Origin: Candidatus Gastranaerophilales bacterium
GTDB lineage: Bacteria; Cyanobacteriota; Vampirovibrionia; Gastranaerophilales; Gastranaerophilaceae
Reading direction: 5' to 3'
Length of the DNA stretch: 64,000 nucleotides
NCBI GenBank assembly: GCA_016280955.1
Contig: JAEEHV010000043.1
Location: 1 to 64,000 of the forward strand
Part shown: piece by piece, positions 31,656-40,293 of the stretch
Layout: each line of letters opens with the position of its first letter
How positions within the stretch are numbered: position 1 is the first letter of the stretch
Notes under the pieces: model-generated
Databases searched by the model: none
Seen by the model: only the letters and a program-made list of their open reading frames with translations
Told to the model about the DNA's origin: nothing
Translations under genes and position numbers: made by a program

Positions 31656-33542
31656 TTAATTTTGTGAATTTGCAGCTGAAGTCATTTTTGCGTGTGCTTT
31701 TCTCGTATTTGCATAAGTAAGCATCGGGATAAGAACACCGAGAATTATCGGTGATATCACAACTGTAGCCAGGAAGCCCGGAATAGAATTCAAGCCTCTT
31801 GCAACTTTGGCTATTGAACTTTGTTTTCCTACACCTGCATCACTCATAAGTTTCTTTATCAGTTCTTTGGTTGCTTCATTATCTTCAAGTTTTTCAAAGA
31901 ATGAGATAATCTTTTCATTCTTAACTTTAGCGGATTCTTTTGCTATAGATTCCAATGTAAAGTCTTTGTCTGTAAATATATCCTTAGCATTTGAAGACTT
32001 AGATAAAATCTTCTGTAAATCGCCGCCTTTATCATTAATGTATTTCATAAAGTTCATCATTTTAACTTTAGAATCAATACTTCCATACAATGCCTGTAAT
32101 TCACTGTTAGAAAGAAGTTTTAATTTACTGTATGGGTTAATCTTGTCAACAAAACGATTTCCGGCTCTGTTAGTTAATACAAAGCCTTGTTTTTTCTCGA
32201 TTGAACTTACAAACCACTTTTGAAGTATAGGAACGGTGTAAACAACCGCTAACGATGATATTGAATCTCTTAACAATATTTCGTTAATTTCAGACATATC
32301 ACGTTTGCCGTTTTCATCTATGTATGCACGGTTGTATGCTCTCAAACACCTTGGTGTTAATAAACCAAAGAGTGACAAGCAAGCCATTAAAGTAGGAGTG
32401 AAGTTAATTCCGTTATATTCAAATTCGTTTTTAACCCAATTCGGGAATTTTTCATGAATAAATTTACCTATCCTTGATATAATACCGTCAGAATTTATGC
32501 CCTTTCCTTTGAATGATATATTTTCCTGATTTTCAGCATTTTCAGAATTATCTGCCTTTATCTGCTTTTCTTCATTAGATTTAACCAAATGAGTAGCACC
32601 TGGGGCAACTTTATTGTATGCATATATCTTTGGAAGTATTGATAATCCTGTAAGAGTAGCTGCAACAGTACCTATATTGAAGAATAAACGTTTTGCAGCA
32701 AAGTTGTTGGTAATATTTTCTACGGCTGTTGCATCAATATCCTTGAAGTTCTTATTACGTTCAATTGCATCAGTACCAAAGTTTCTGATTGCTTTTATGA
32801 CATCATCAGCCTTGAATGTCTGAACATTTCCGTTAACATCTATTGAAAGTTTGTCAATATAATCAAGTTTAGATGATGTATTTATAAGCCGTTCATTTAA
32901 TCTTGATGTAATATTACCAAGAGCAGTATTTCTGATTTTACGTTTATTTCCGGTTACAAAAGTTTCAAATTCCTTTAAGATATATTCAATATGTTCTTTT
33001 GAATTCATATCATCAGGAATTGTATCCTTGTATATCTTTTCCCAAATCTGCTTGTTGAATTCTTTCTTGAATGCAGCTTTGTCATTTTTAATATTATTAC
33101 TGAATGCTGAAGAATTTATAAATCCTTTGAAAGTATCACCAATAGCTTTAATCAGTTTTGAATTTGTTGAAGCGGTTCTGCAGCCTTTACCGGTTAACCA
33201 AACCATAAACGGTGCAACAGCCATCATGAAAGGTCCTGTCAAACCTTCTCTGCCTAATACTTCAAGCCCTTCTTTTACGTTCCATTCACCGGTAACTTCT
33301 TTATCACGGTAAAAGCCGGTAACAACTCTGGGCAAAGTCATTCCCAATTCGTCCTGAATTATAAATGATAGAAAATAGCCCTGTTTTTCAATTCCCTGCA
33401 TTAAAGCACCGGAAAAACCCAATGCACCCATGCCCATGCCGGACTTGAAGGAAATGTTTTTATCATTCATATTTGAAGTTTTATGGGCATTATTCTGTAC
33501 GTTGTTAATTGATGCTATTTTCAAACTACAAATCCCTATCAT
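31656..33542 (-). CDS. Hypothetical membrane protein, lineage-specific type
   Basis: 628 aa; N-term ..ASINNVQNNAHKTSNMNDKNISFKSGMGMGALGFSGALMQGIEKQGYF; several TMs. Confidence 0.75.
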   Translation of the reverse strand: MIGICSLKIASINNVQNNAHKTSNMNDKNISFKSGMGMGALGFSGALMQGIEKQGYFLSFIIQDELGMTLPRVVTGFYRDKEVTGEWNVKEGLEVLGREGLTGPFMMAVAPFMVWLTGKGCRTASTNSKLIKAIGDTFKGFINSSAFSNNIKNDKAAFKKEFNKQIWEKIYKDTIPDDMNSKEHIEYILKEFETFVTGNKRKIRNTALGNITSRLNERLINTSSKLDYIDKLSIDVNGNVQTFKADDVIKAIRNFGTDAIERNKNFKDIDATAVENITNNFAAKRLFFNIGTVAATLTGLSILPKIYAYNKVAPGATHLVKSNEEKQIKADNSENAENQENISFKGKGINSDGIISRIGKFIHEKFPNWVKNEFEYNGINFTPTLMACLSLFGLLTPRCLRAYNRAYIDENGKRDMSEINEILLRDSISSLAVVYTVPILQKWFVSSIEKKQGFVLTNRAGNRFVDKINPYSKLKLLSNSELQALYGSIDSKVKMMNFMKYINDKGGDLQKILSKSSNAKDIFTDKDFTLESIAKESAKVKNEKIISFFEKLEDNEATKELIKKLMSDAGVGKQSSIAKVARGLNSIPGFLATVVISPIILGVLIPMLTYANTRKAHAKMTSAANSQN

Positions 33543-33681
33543 TCAACTAAGTGTAATCTGAACACTATTATACAAGGTAAATATTAGTTTAACAATAGAA
33601 AATATATACGTTTGTAATGAATGTTTACAATTAATTTCAGGCAAAAGTTTGAAATTGAATACATTGTTTCATTATTTTTGT

Positions 33682-33687
33682 TATAAT
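33682..33687 (+). promoter_or_regulatory. Putative -10 hexamer TATAAT upstream of the cobalamin riboswitch
   Basis: Exact TATAAT just before the leader; no good -35 at standard spacing. Confidence 0.45.
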
Positions 33688-33694
33688 GGAAAAA

Positions 33695-33880
33695 TAAATT
33701 TAATAGGGAAACCAAGGGTGAAAGTCCCTGACTGTGCCGCAGCCGTTAAAGCCGGAATACCTGAGATAGTGAAGTAAAAAGAGGAGTTTTACAGGCTTTT
33801 CATCTTCGTATCTTGCAGCCAAGCTTCGAGACAAAGTATTGGCTAAAGTGTTCTTCTGTTGCGGCAATTCGCAAGAGAGG
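33695..33880 (+). ncRNA. Cobalamin riboswitch (compact) and expression platform
   Basis: TTTAATAGGGAAACCAAGGGTGAAAGTCCCTGACTGTGCCGCAGCCGTTAAAGCCGGAATACCTGAG. Compare the remembered E. coli btuB leader TTAATAGGGAATCCAGTGCGAATCTGGAGCTGACGCGCAGCGGTAA...AGCCCGAAGACCTGCC. The GTAAAA/TTTTAC hairpin and GATA...TATC pairing follow the core. Confidence 0.88.
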
Positions 33881-33889
33881 AATTTTATT

Positions 33890-34552
33890 TTGGCAAATTC
33901 TGTTCAAAACTTAGGCACAAATAAAGCCGGAACCTGTCCGCATGGAGCAGCTTTTGGAGCATGCCCTATTTGTTCCGGAATGGGCGGCGGTTCAAGAATG
34001 GGCGAAAGACCTCAAAAAGCCGGTGAATGGTCCTATCATCACTGTGTTATGGTTGGAAATCTCATGAAAGCCAGAGAAGCCCGAACGGAAGCACATGAGC
34101 AAAACCTTCAGAAACATGCCGAAATGATTAAAGCATTTGAACAAAGTCTTATTAATACAGCAAACAAATTTGCAGACTTTGCAGCAAAAGTTCAAAACAA
34201 TATTATAATGAAGCCTGTCGCTTTGGTTATTAACAAACTAATTGTTCCGGCTCTGAGAGCATTTGCAAATATTCCAAATATAATAACAACAGTTAAAGAA
34301 AAGTTTATCGACATACAGGACAAACTCAATGCAATCTTTGGTGAAGCAAAAGCATTTGTTCAAAAGAAAATATCCGAGCTGGTCAGTATTGTAAAATCAA
34401 AATTTACAGACCTTTTTAAAATTTTTAAACGGAATAACACAAAAGACGATGAAACAAAAATTGATGAAGATAAAAAAATCTTCAGACTAAAAACTTTTCT
34501 TCAGAAAATTCTGAGAAAGGACAAAAAAGAAAAAAATGATTCAGAAAATTAA
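33890..34552 (+). CDS. Hypothetical protein with N-terminal Cys/His motif CPHGxxFGxCPxC, under cobalamin riboswitch control
   Basis: The track ORF starts at a TTG at 33839; TTG at 33890 follows the SD-like GAGAGG. LANSVQNLGTNKAGTCPHGAAFGACPICSGMGGGSRMGERPQKAGEWSYHHCVMVG. Confidence 0.75.
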   Translation: MANSVQNLGTNKAGTCPHGAAFGACPICSGMGGGSRMGERPQKAGEWSYHHCVMVGNLMKAREARTEAHEQNLQKHAEMIKAFEQSLINTANKFADFAAKVQNNIIMKPVALVINKLIVPALRAFANIPNIITTVKEKFIDIQDKLNAIFGEAKAFVQKKISELVSIVKSKFTDLFKIFKRNNTKDDETKIDEDKKIFRLKTFLQKILRKDKKEKNDSEN

Positions 34553-36038
34553 TCAGGATCTTGAAAGTACAAGACACCAAAAAAATATGACAAATACTCA
34601 AAAACGGAATGATTACTTTGTAAAAGAAGGAATTATAATCAATTCCTATGTCAAAGATCCCAATTTATCACTTGATGAAACATATGATTCACTTGTAATT
34701 TCAAAAAATCAAATAGCACTGCCTGAAAAACTAACGGAAAAAGATAAACCTTCTATAAATCCGCTTTACCCGATTTGTGCAATGACAGTCGGAGGAATGG
34801 GACTTATTGGCGGTTTTACGGCAATGATGAAAAAATTTTCCAAAGGCAAAATGGAATCTTCAAAAGAATATTTACTTCCGGGAATTACAAGAAACCATTG
34901 TATAAATGATGAAATTCACCAGAGTATTTTTTCTATGGTTCAGTCACCCAACAGAAAAACAATACTCGCATCAATTGGAGTAATAACTCTGGGAGCAATG
35001 GCTTTTGCAGGAAAAATATTTATCGACGGATTTAAAGAAATATGGGTAAAAAGTCAGGAAGCAAACATACAAAAAAATCTTCAGGAAAATCTTATTGCGG
35101 TTGAAACTCAGAGTTTTTCCGGCAAGCTTCAGATAATACGAAGTATGTTATCTTCAAAAGCAAAAATCTTTTCCGACGAACTGAACTTTAAGCAAAAGCA
35201 CCACAACAGTTATTCACCTCAGATGAAAGGTGCAAAAAACACATACAACGATACTAAAGAAATGTTTGCAATCGGAGCCCTGAGTGCAGTATCTATTTTA
35301 GGTTTGGGGTATTTTGCAGCCAAAAACATAAGAAAAAGTGATGAGTATATAAAAAACGGAATTAAAAATACAAAAAAAGGAATTGAACTGGTAATAGAAG
35401 AATTTAACAAAGGAAAACCTCTCAACAACCTGGAAGGACACAAAGGAGAACTTCTTTCAGGGAAAGATGCATACAAACTGCTTCTTGAAAATATGCTTGA
35501 ATCAGTATATGCAAAACCGGAAGAAATAGAACAAACCGTAAATAAACTAAAACTTACGGACACCGAAAAAAAAGAATTTATAAATCACCTGAAAGACACA
35601 ATGAATCAGGCAACCGAAAAAGTTAACCCTATGATGGGCGGTTCCGGCAGAAACAAAATCACATATTTTTCTCACGTCAATGATTATCTCTCATTTTTCT
35701 ATGACTGGCTAATGAATCCGAAAAACCCTCAATTTAAAAACCTGTTCTTCGGTATTGCCGGAATTTCAGCTCTTGCTTATGGTGGGAAAACCGCTTCTGA
35801 AGCAGTTAAAGAGGTTCAGGTAAAAAAATATTCCGCCGATATTGAATTAAATCTTCAAAGGCGGCTTGTTGCAACCGAACTAAGGAATTTCAAAGCTAAA
35901 AAGGATTCTGCAATAGAACCTTTGTGTACCGAATTTTTCAAACAAAAAGCAAACGGCAAATCGCCGGAAGAACTGAAAGTTATGGCAGATAATATTCTAT
36001 TTGAAATTAAAAACGGACCACCGTTTGTTTATTCATAA
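34536..36038 (+). CDS. Hypothetical multi-TM protein, second gene of the cobalamin-riboswitch operon
   Basis: 500 aa; ATG overlaps the upstream gene by 17 nt. Hydrophobic segments include PICAMTVGGMGLIGGFTAMM, TILASIGVITLGAMAFAGKIFIDGF and FAIGALSAVSILGLGYFAAK. Confidence 0.8.
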   Translation: MIQKINQDLESTRHQKNMTNTQKRNDYFVKEGIIINSYVKDPNLSLDETYDSLVISKNQIALPEKLTEKDKPSINPLYPICAMTVGGMGLIGGFTAMMKKFSKGKMESSKEYLLPGITRNHCINDEIHQSIFSMVQSPNRKTILASIGVITLGAMAFAGKIFIDGFKEIWVKSQEANIQKNLQENLIAVETQSFSGKLQIIRSMLSSKAKIFSDELNFKQKHHNSYSPQMKGAKNTYNDTKEMFAIGALSAVSILGLGYFAAKNIRKSDEYIKNGIKNTKKGIELVIEEFNKGKPLNNLEGHKGELLSGKDAYKLLLENMLESVYAKPEEIEQTVNKLKLTDTEKKEFINHLKDTMNQATEKVNPMMGGSGRNKITYFSHVNDYLSFFYDWLMNPKNPQFKNLFFGIAGISALAYGGKTASEAVKEVQVKKYSADIELNLQRRLVATELRNFKAKKDSAIEPLCTEFFKQKANGKSPEELKVMADNILFEIKNGPPFVYS

Positions 36039-36129
36039 TACTGTGTTTTTATTCGTTAATTAAAAAAAGATTAAGTTCGGGCGAAATCCGCAAATTTTGT
36101 ATTATTATTAGAATAAAAGGACAACAATT

Positions 36130-37164
36130 ATGAAATACAAAGATTATTATGAAATATTAGGAGTTTCACGCAGTGCTGATGCTGCTGAAATAAAATCCGC
36201 ATATAGAAAACTCGCAAGGAAATACCACCCTGACGTTAACAAAACAAAAGAAGCTGAAGAAAAATTTAAAGATATAAACGAAGCATACGAAGTTTTGTCT
36301 GATAAAAACAAACGTCAAAGATATGACAGCCTCGGTTCAAATTGGCAGGGCGGTGCCGATTACACTCCGCCTCCGGGATTTGAAAACTTTAGTTTTAACT
36401 TTAATCAGGGCGGAGCTCAAAGTTTTGACTTTGGCGGCAGCGGATTTTCCGATTTTTTCAGTTCTCTGTTCGGAGACATGATGGGCGGCGGAATGAACGG
36501 TCAAAGAGTTCATCAGGAATTTAGCGGATTTGACTTCGGAAATGCAGGACAAAGACGTGCTTCAGGTTCAAGAAAGACAACCCAAACAGCACAAAGTGCC
36601 GATTTGGATATTACAAAAACACTTAATGTTACCGCTAAAGAACTTTTTGACGGTAAGCCGATATCAGTAACATTTACTGATATTGAAAAATGTCGTGAAT
36701 GCCACGGTAACGGTTATTGTTCGCATTGCGGCGGAACCGGAATTGTGTCCGTACCAAAAACTGTAAAAGTAAAGTTACCGAAAGGCATTGAAGAAGGTAA
36801 AAAAATTCGCCTTAAAAATGAAGGTAAAGCAGATGCATACGGAAGAAAGGGCGATTTATATTTTATTGTTCATTTTAAAGACAGTGAATATGACTTTGAC
36901 GGTGCAAACATAACAAAAGACGTTGAACTGACACCGCCTGAAGCAGTTCTTGGATGCAGCAAAGATATTCAGACTTTGCACGGCAAAATAAACATTAAAA
37001 TCCCTGCCGGTGTTTCTTCCGGACAATCATTGCGCTTAAAACAACTTGGACTGCCAAATCAAAACGGATTTGGAGATTTAAACGCAAGAATTAAAATAGT
37101 TATACCTAAAAATCAGTCAAAGGAAATAATAGAACTTTATAAAAAAATATATGCTCTTCAATAA
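36130..37164 (+). CDS. DnaJ/CbpA-type J-domain protein with a reduced zinc finger
   Basis: J domain [33 protein letters not shown]; Gly-rich region; only CRECHGNG and CSHCGGTG; C-terminal substrate-binding domain. Confidence 0.93.
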   Translation: MKYKDYYEILGVSRSADAAEIKSAYRKLARKYHPDVNKTKEAEEKFKDINEAYEVLSDKNKRQRYDSLGSNWQGGADYTPPPGFENFSFNFNQGGAQSFDFGGSGFSDFFSSLFGDMMGGGMNGQRVHQEFSGFDFGNAGQRRASGSRKTTQTAQSADLDITKTLNVTAKELFDGKPISVTFTDIEKCRECHGNGYCSHCGGTGIVSVPKTVKVKLPKGIEEGKKIRLKNEGKADAYGRKGDLYFIVHFKDSEYDFDGANITKDVELTPPEAVLGCSKDIQTLHGKINIKIPAGVSSGQSLRLKQLGLPNQNGFGDLNARIKIVIPKNQSKEIIELYKKIYALQ

Positions 37165-37198
37165 TATGAACTTTGATTCTTAATACTTTTGTTTTTTC

Positions 37199-37245
37199 AA
37201 AACGGCACTTTTCAATGTCTGACATTGTATTAACGTGCCGTTTTT
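37199..37245 (+). terminator. Intrinsic terminator with nested hairpin
   Basis: Outer stem AAAACGGCAC/GTGCCGTTTT encloses the inner inverted repeat CAATGT-CTG-ACATTG; ends in T-run. Confidence 0.75.
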
Positions 37246-37331
37246 AGTACAGAAAATCATAATTGTAAATTTACATTAAAATTTGTTACTAAAATGGCAT
37301 GTTCATGATAATATTTGTCTGAGGGTACCTG

Positions 37332-40211
37332 ATGAAGATTATAGAAGTAAGAGATGGTTTTTTAAAATTTGAAGCTGATAAAAGCATTTACCTTTCGTCT
37401 TTTATCCACGTTAAAGGTATGGAAAAAGTTTATATAGCTCAGGTAATTAAACTCAATTCCTTCGGAGAGCAGTCTGTTGCTGTTGCAAAAATGCTCTTCC
37501 TGTTTGAAAATCAAGAATTAAAAGCTTATGATAAAACCGAGCCCCCAAAAGATTCTGTAATAAAAGATTTTACTTCGGAAATTCTCAGTAACTCAATAAG
37601 ATTCAAAGATCCGGTAATTATAGGAAAAACTGCCGATAATTCAAATAATATTACAATAGATGCATCCGCATTTAATAAAAAAATGATGATTTGTGCGGAC
37701 ACAAAAATTTCTAATAATATACTTGTAAGAAATTTTACAAAACAATTTCTAAATCTTCAGAAAAAGGTTATAATCATTGATACCCTTGGCATTTTAGACG
37801 GCAAAAAATATATTGCCGGTACAGATTTTAAACTGCCTCTTGATGAAATATCTTTGGACTTTTTATACGAATCCTGTCTGAGTGATGCGACAGAGGACAG
37901 TAAAAAAACAATTATTGAGCTTTTTAATGAACTCAAAGAATATTCCAAATCGGTTGAATTTGTTCCGTTTGATGTTCTTAAAAATATCGTAGATAATATG
38001 GTAGACAAAGAACATGTGTTCAAACTTCTTGTTCTGAAAAATAAACTTTCAAAATATTCATCTATGGGATATTTCGCATCAAAACAGGAAGAAGTTAATG
38101 TATTAAATAAAATTATAAATTCCAATACCGCAATTTTGGATATTTCAAAACTTGATACACTCTTCCAAAACCGTTACCTGACATATATTTTCAGCAAGTT
38201 AAGCAATCAGAATAACGTTCAGGTATTTCTTGAAGCTGCAAATACTGTATCAAAAGCAAATTTAAAAACAGCTCTGTCTGACAACAGTTTATCAACAACT
38301 TTCATCACACACTCAAAATTCAAATATCTTAATGATATGAAAAGCATGTTTGATAACTTCATTGTTGAACCCTCAATAACAATAAATGAAGCATTTAAAA
38401 TTTATGACAATTTCCTTAAGGGAATGAAAGGAAATAGTTGTCTTATTACAGGAGAAGCAACTAATTATATTCCGATAGTTATAAATGTTCAGCCAATTGA
38501 CGAAGTTCCCGAAATAATCAAAACAGACAACCCTCCGGTTATATACGAAAAAGGTGATATTGAACCGGTTGATGAACCTGAAGAAGCTAATGAAAGTACT
38601 GAGTCGGAAACCGTAACGGAAACAGAAGCAGAAATAGAGCAGGGAGATGAATTTGAACAAGAACCTGAACAAGAGCAGGAACCGGAGCTGGAATCTGAAC
38701 AGGATTACGAAATAATTGAGATTGATTCTGAAGATTCTGAGAATGAAGTAAAACCGCAGCCATCACAGGAAGAAATAATATCTTCTATTGATAAAAAATC
38801 GGAAGATGCTATAGCTAAAGTTGCCGAAAATCTTGAACAACCTGAAAATATTGAGTTGTTTAATAATGAAAGCGATGAAGAAAAAGAACCGGAAGAATAT
38901 TCACCTGATGATGAAACAGAAGATTTCAATACAGAAACAGATGATAACAATACAGAAACGGATGATTTTTCAGAAATAGACAAAACCGAAGATATCGATG
39001 ACATTGACGAAGACGATGACAATGATGACATATATGATACGGTAACAGATGAAGAGCTGGAATTTGAAGAATATAATCCTGCTCAGGATAATACAGAAGA
39101 ATTTATTACAGATGAAGATGCTGTATTTGATAAAGAATTGGAAATCGTAGAATATGATTCCGAACAAAATACTGATTATCAGGAAGAATTCGATAATACA
39201 AACTCCGAACAAATTATTGAATTTGACGAAAGCGAAAATTCGGATAATTTGGAAGATGAATTATCTGCCGATATCTCAGATGTAGAAACCGACGATAATA
39301 CATACACAGAAGAATTTGACGAGCTTGAAAATGAAATTTCTTCCGAAGAAGAGTATGGTGAAAATTTTGAAGAAGACATTGAACCTTCTCAACAAACAAA
39401 CGATGCCGATAATGAGCCGGAAGAACTTGAAACCGAAGAAGAAGCTTTAATCAATACTGATAATGAAAATCTTATTGAAATTGAAAACAGTGACTTAGAG
39501 TTGGATGATATTGATTCAGAAAATGATAATCTGGAACAACAAAAACTTGCACAAATAGAAGCTCAGTTTGAGCAGCCGACTGTTATGCCGGTAAGCAATT
39601 CCGCTGATGATGCTGATGATTTCAGTGAAATAGTCGAATTAGACCCTTCAGAGGCAGATGAAAACGATATCGTAATTGATATGAGCGAAAGCAGCGAATC
39701 TGACGTTGTTGATGAAGAAGTAGAAAGAAAGATAATGGAGGATGTAGACAAGGTCTACACAACTTTAAAGAATGACAACCAAGATAATACAGAAGCTGTC
39801 GAAGATGAATATTCGGAATCTGACCTTGATTTAATAGATGAACTTAACAGTGAAGATACAGAAATTTTAGAAGATGAAAGTTCTGCCGAAATTGAAGAAT
39901 TACCGGAGGGTGATGGAATTCTTGACGACAGAGCATCAAAAGAAAGTATTGAAGAATTTAACTCTGAAATTCTTGAGAAAAAAGATTCTACCACACCAAT
40001 AGTTCCTGTTTATGATGCAAGTATTCCTCAGGAAGACATTGTTATGAGCGATCCTATAGAACAGGGCGATAATGTTTATCACGCAAAATACGGTAACGGT
40101 GTTGTCGAAAAAATGATTAAATACGGAAATAAATCACTTTACTCCATTAATTTTGAAAATATCGGAAGAAGATTGCTCGATCCTACACTCACAGAGATTA
40201 AGAAACAATAA
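37332..40211 (+). CDS. HerA/FtsK-superfamily-like pseudo-ATPase, long acidic linker, UvrD/PcrA-type C-terminal Tudor-like domain
   Basis: HAS-barrel-like N-term; KVIIIDTLGI, NTAILDISKLDTLFQNRYLTYIFSKL and VQVFLEAANTV align with HerA landmarks, but no GxxxxGK[ST]. C-term QGDNVYHAKYGNGVVEKMIKYGNKSLYSINFENIGRRLLDPTLTEIKKQ. Confidence 0.7.
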   Translation: MKIIEVRDGFLKFEADKSIYLSSFIHVKGMEKVYIAQVIKLNSFGEQSVAVAKMLFLFENQELKAYDKTEPPKDSVIKDFTSEILSNSIRFKDPVIIGKTADNSNNITIDASAFNKKMMICADTKISNNILVRNFTKQFLNLQKKVIIIDTLGILDGKKYIAGTDFKLPLDEISLDFLYESCLSDATEDSKKTIIELFNELKEYSKSVEFVPFDVLKNIVDNMVDKEHVFKLLVLKNKLSKYSSMGYFASKQEEVNVLNKIINSNTAILDISKLDTLFQNRYLTYIFSKLSNQNNVQVFLEAANTVSKANLKTALSDNSLSTTFITHSKFKYLNDMKSMFDNFIVEPSITINEAFKIYDNFLKGMKGNSCLITGEATNYIPIVINVQPIDEVPEIIKTDNPPVIYEKGDIEPVDEPEEANESTESETVTETEAEIEQGDEFEQEPEQEQEPELESEQDYEIIEIDSEDSENEVKPQPSQEEIISSIDKKSEDAIAKVAENLEQPENIELFNNESDEEKEPEEYSPDDETEDFNTETDDNNTETDDFSEIDKTEDIDDIDEDDDNDDIYDTVTDEELEFEEYNPAQDNTEEFITDEDAVFDKELEIVEYDSEQNTDYQEEFDNTNSEQIIEFDESENSDNLEDELSADISDVETDDNTYTEEFDELENEISSEEEYGENFEEDIEPSQQTNDADNEPEELETEEEALINTDNENLIEIENSDLELDDIDSENDNLEQQKLAQIEAQFEQPTVMPVSNSADDADDFSEIVELDPSEADENDIVIDMSESSESDVVDEEVERKIMEDVDKVYTTLKNDNQDNTEAVEDEYSESDLDLIDELNSEDTEILEDESSAEIEELPEGDGILDDRASKESIEEFNSEILEKKDSTTPIVPVYDASIPQEDIVMSDPIEQGDNVYHAKYGNGVVEKMIKYGNKSLYSINFENIGRRLLDPTLTEIKKQ

Positions 40212-40293
40212 CATTAACTGTATAATATTTTTGTAGCAAAAAAAATTTTTACGTTTTTTGGAATAGACATAATAATTCCAAAAGAGGTAAATA

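Noticed and set aside
38373-40000. Multiple minus-strand ORFs (e.g. 38373..38672, 38705..39031, 39755..39994)
   Set aside because: Ser- or Phe-rich shadow translations of the acidic low-complexity coding region.
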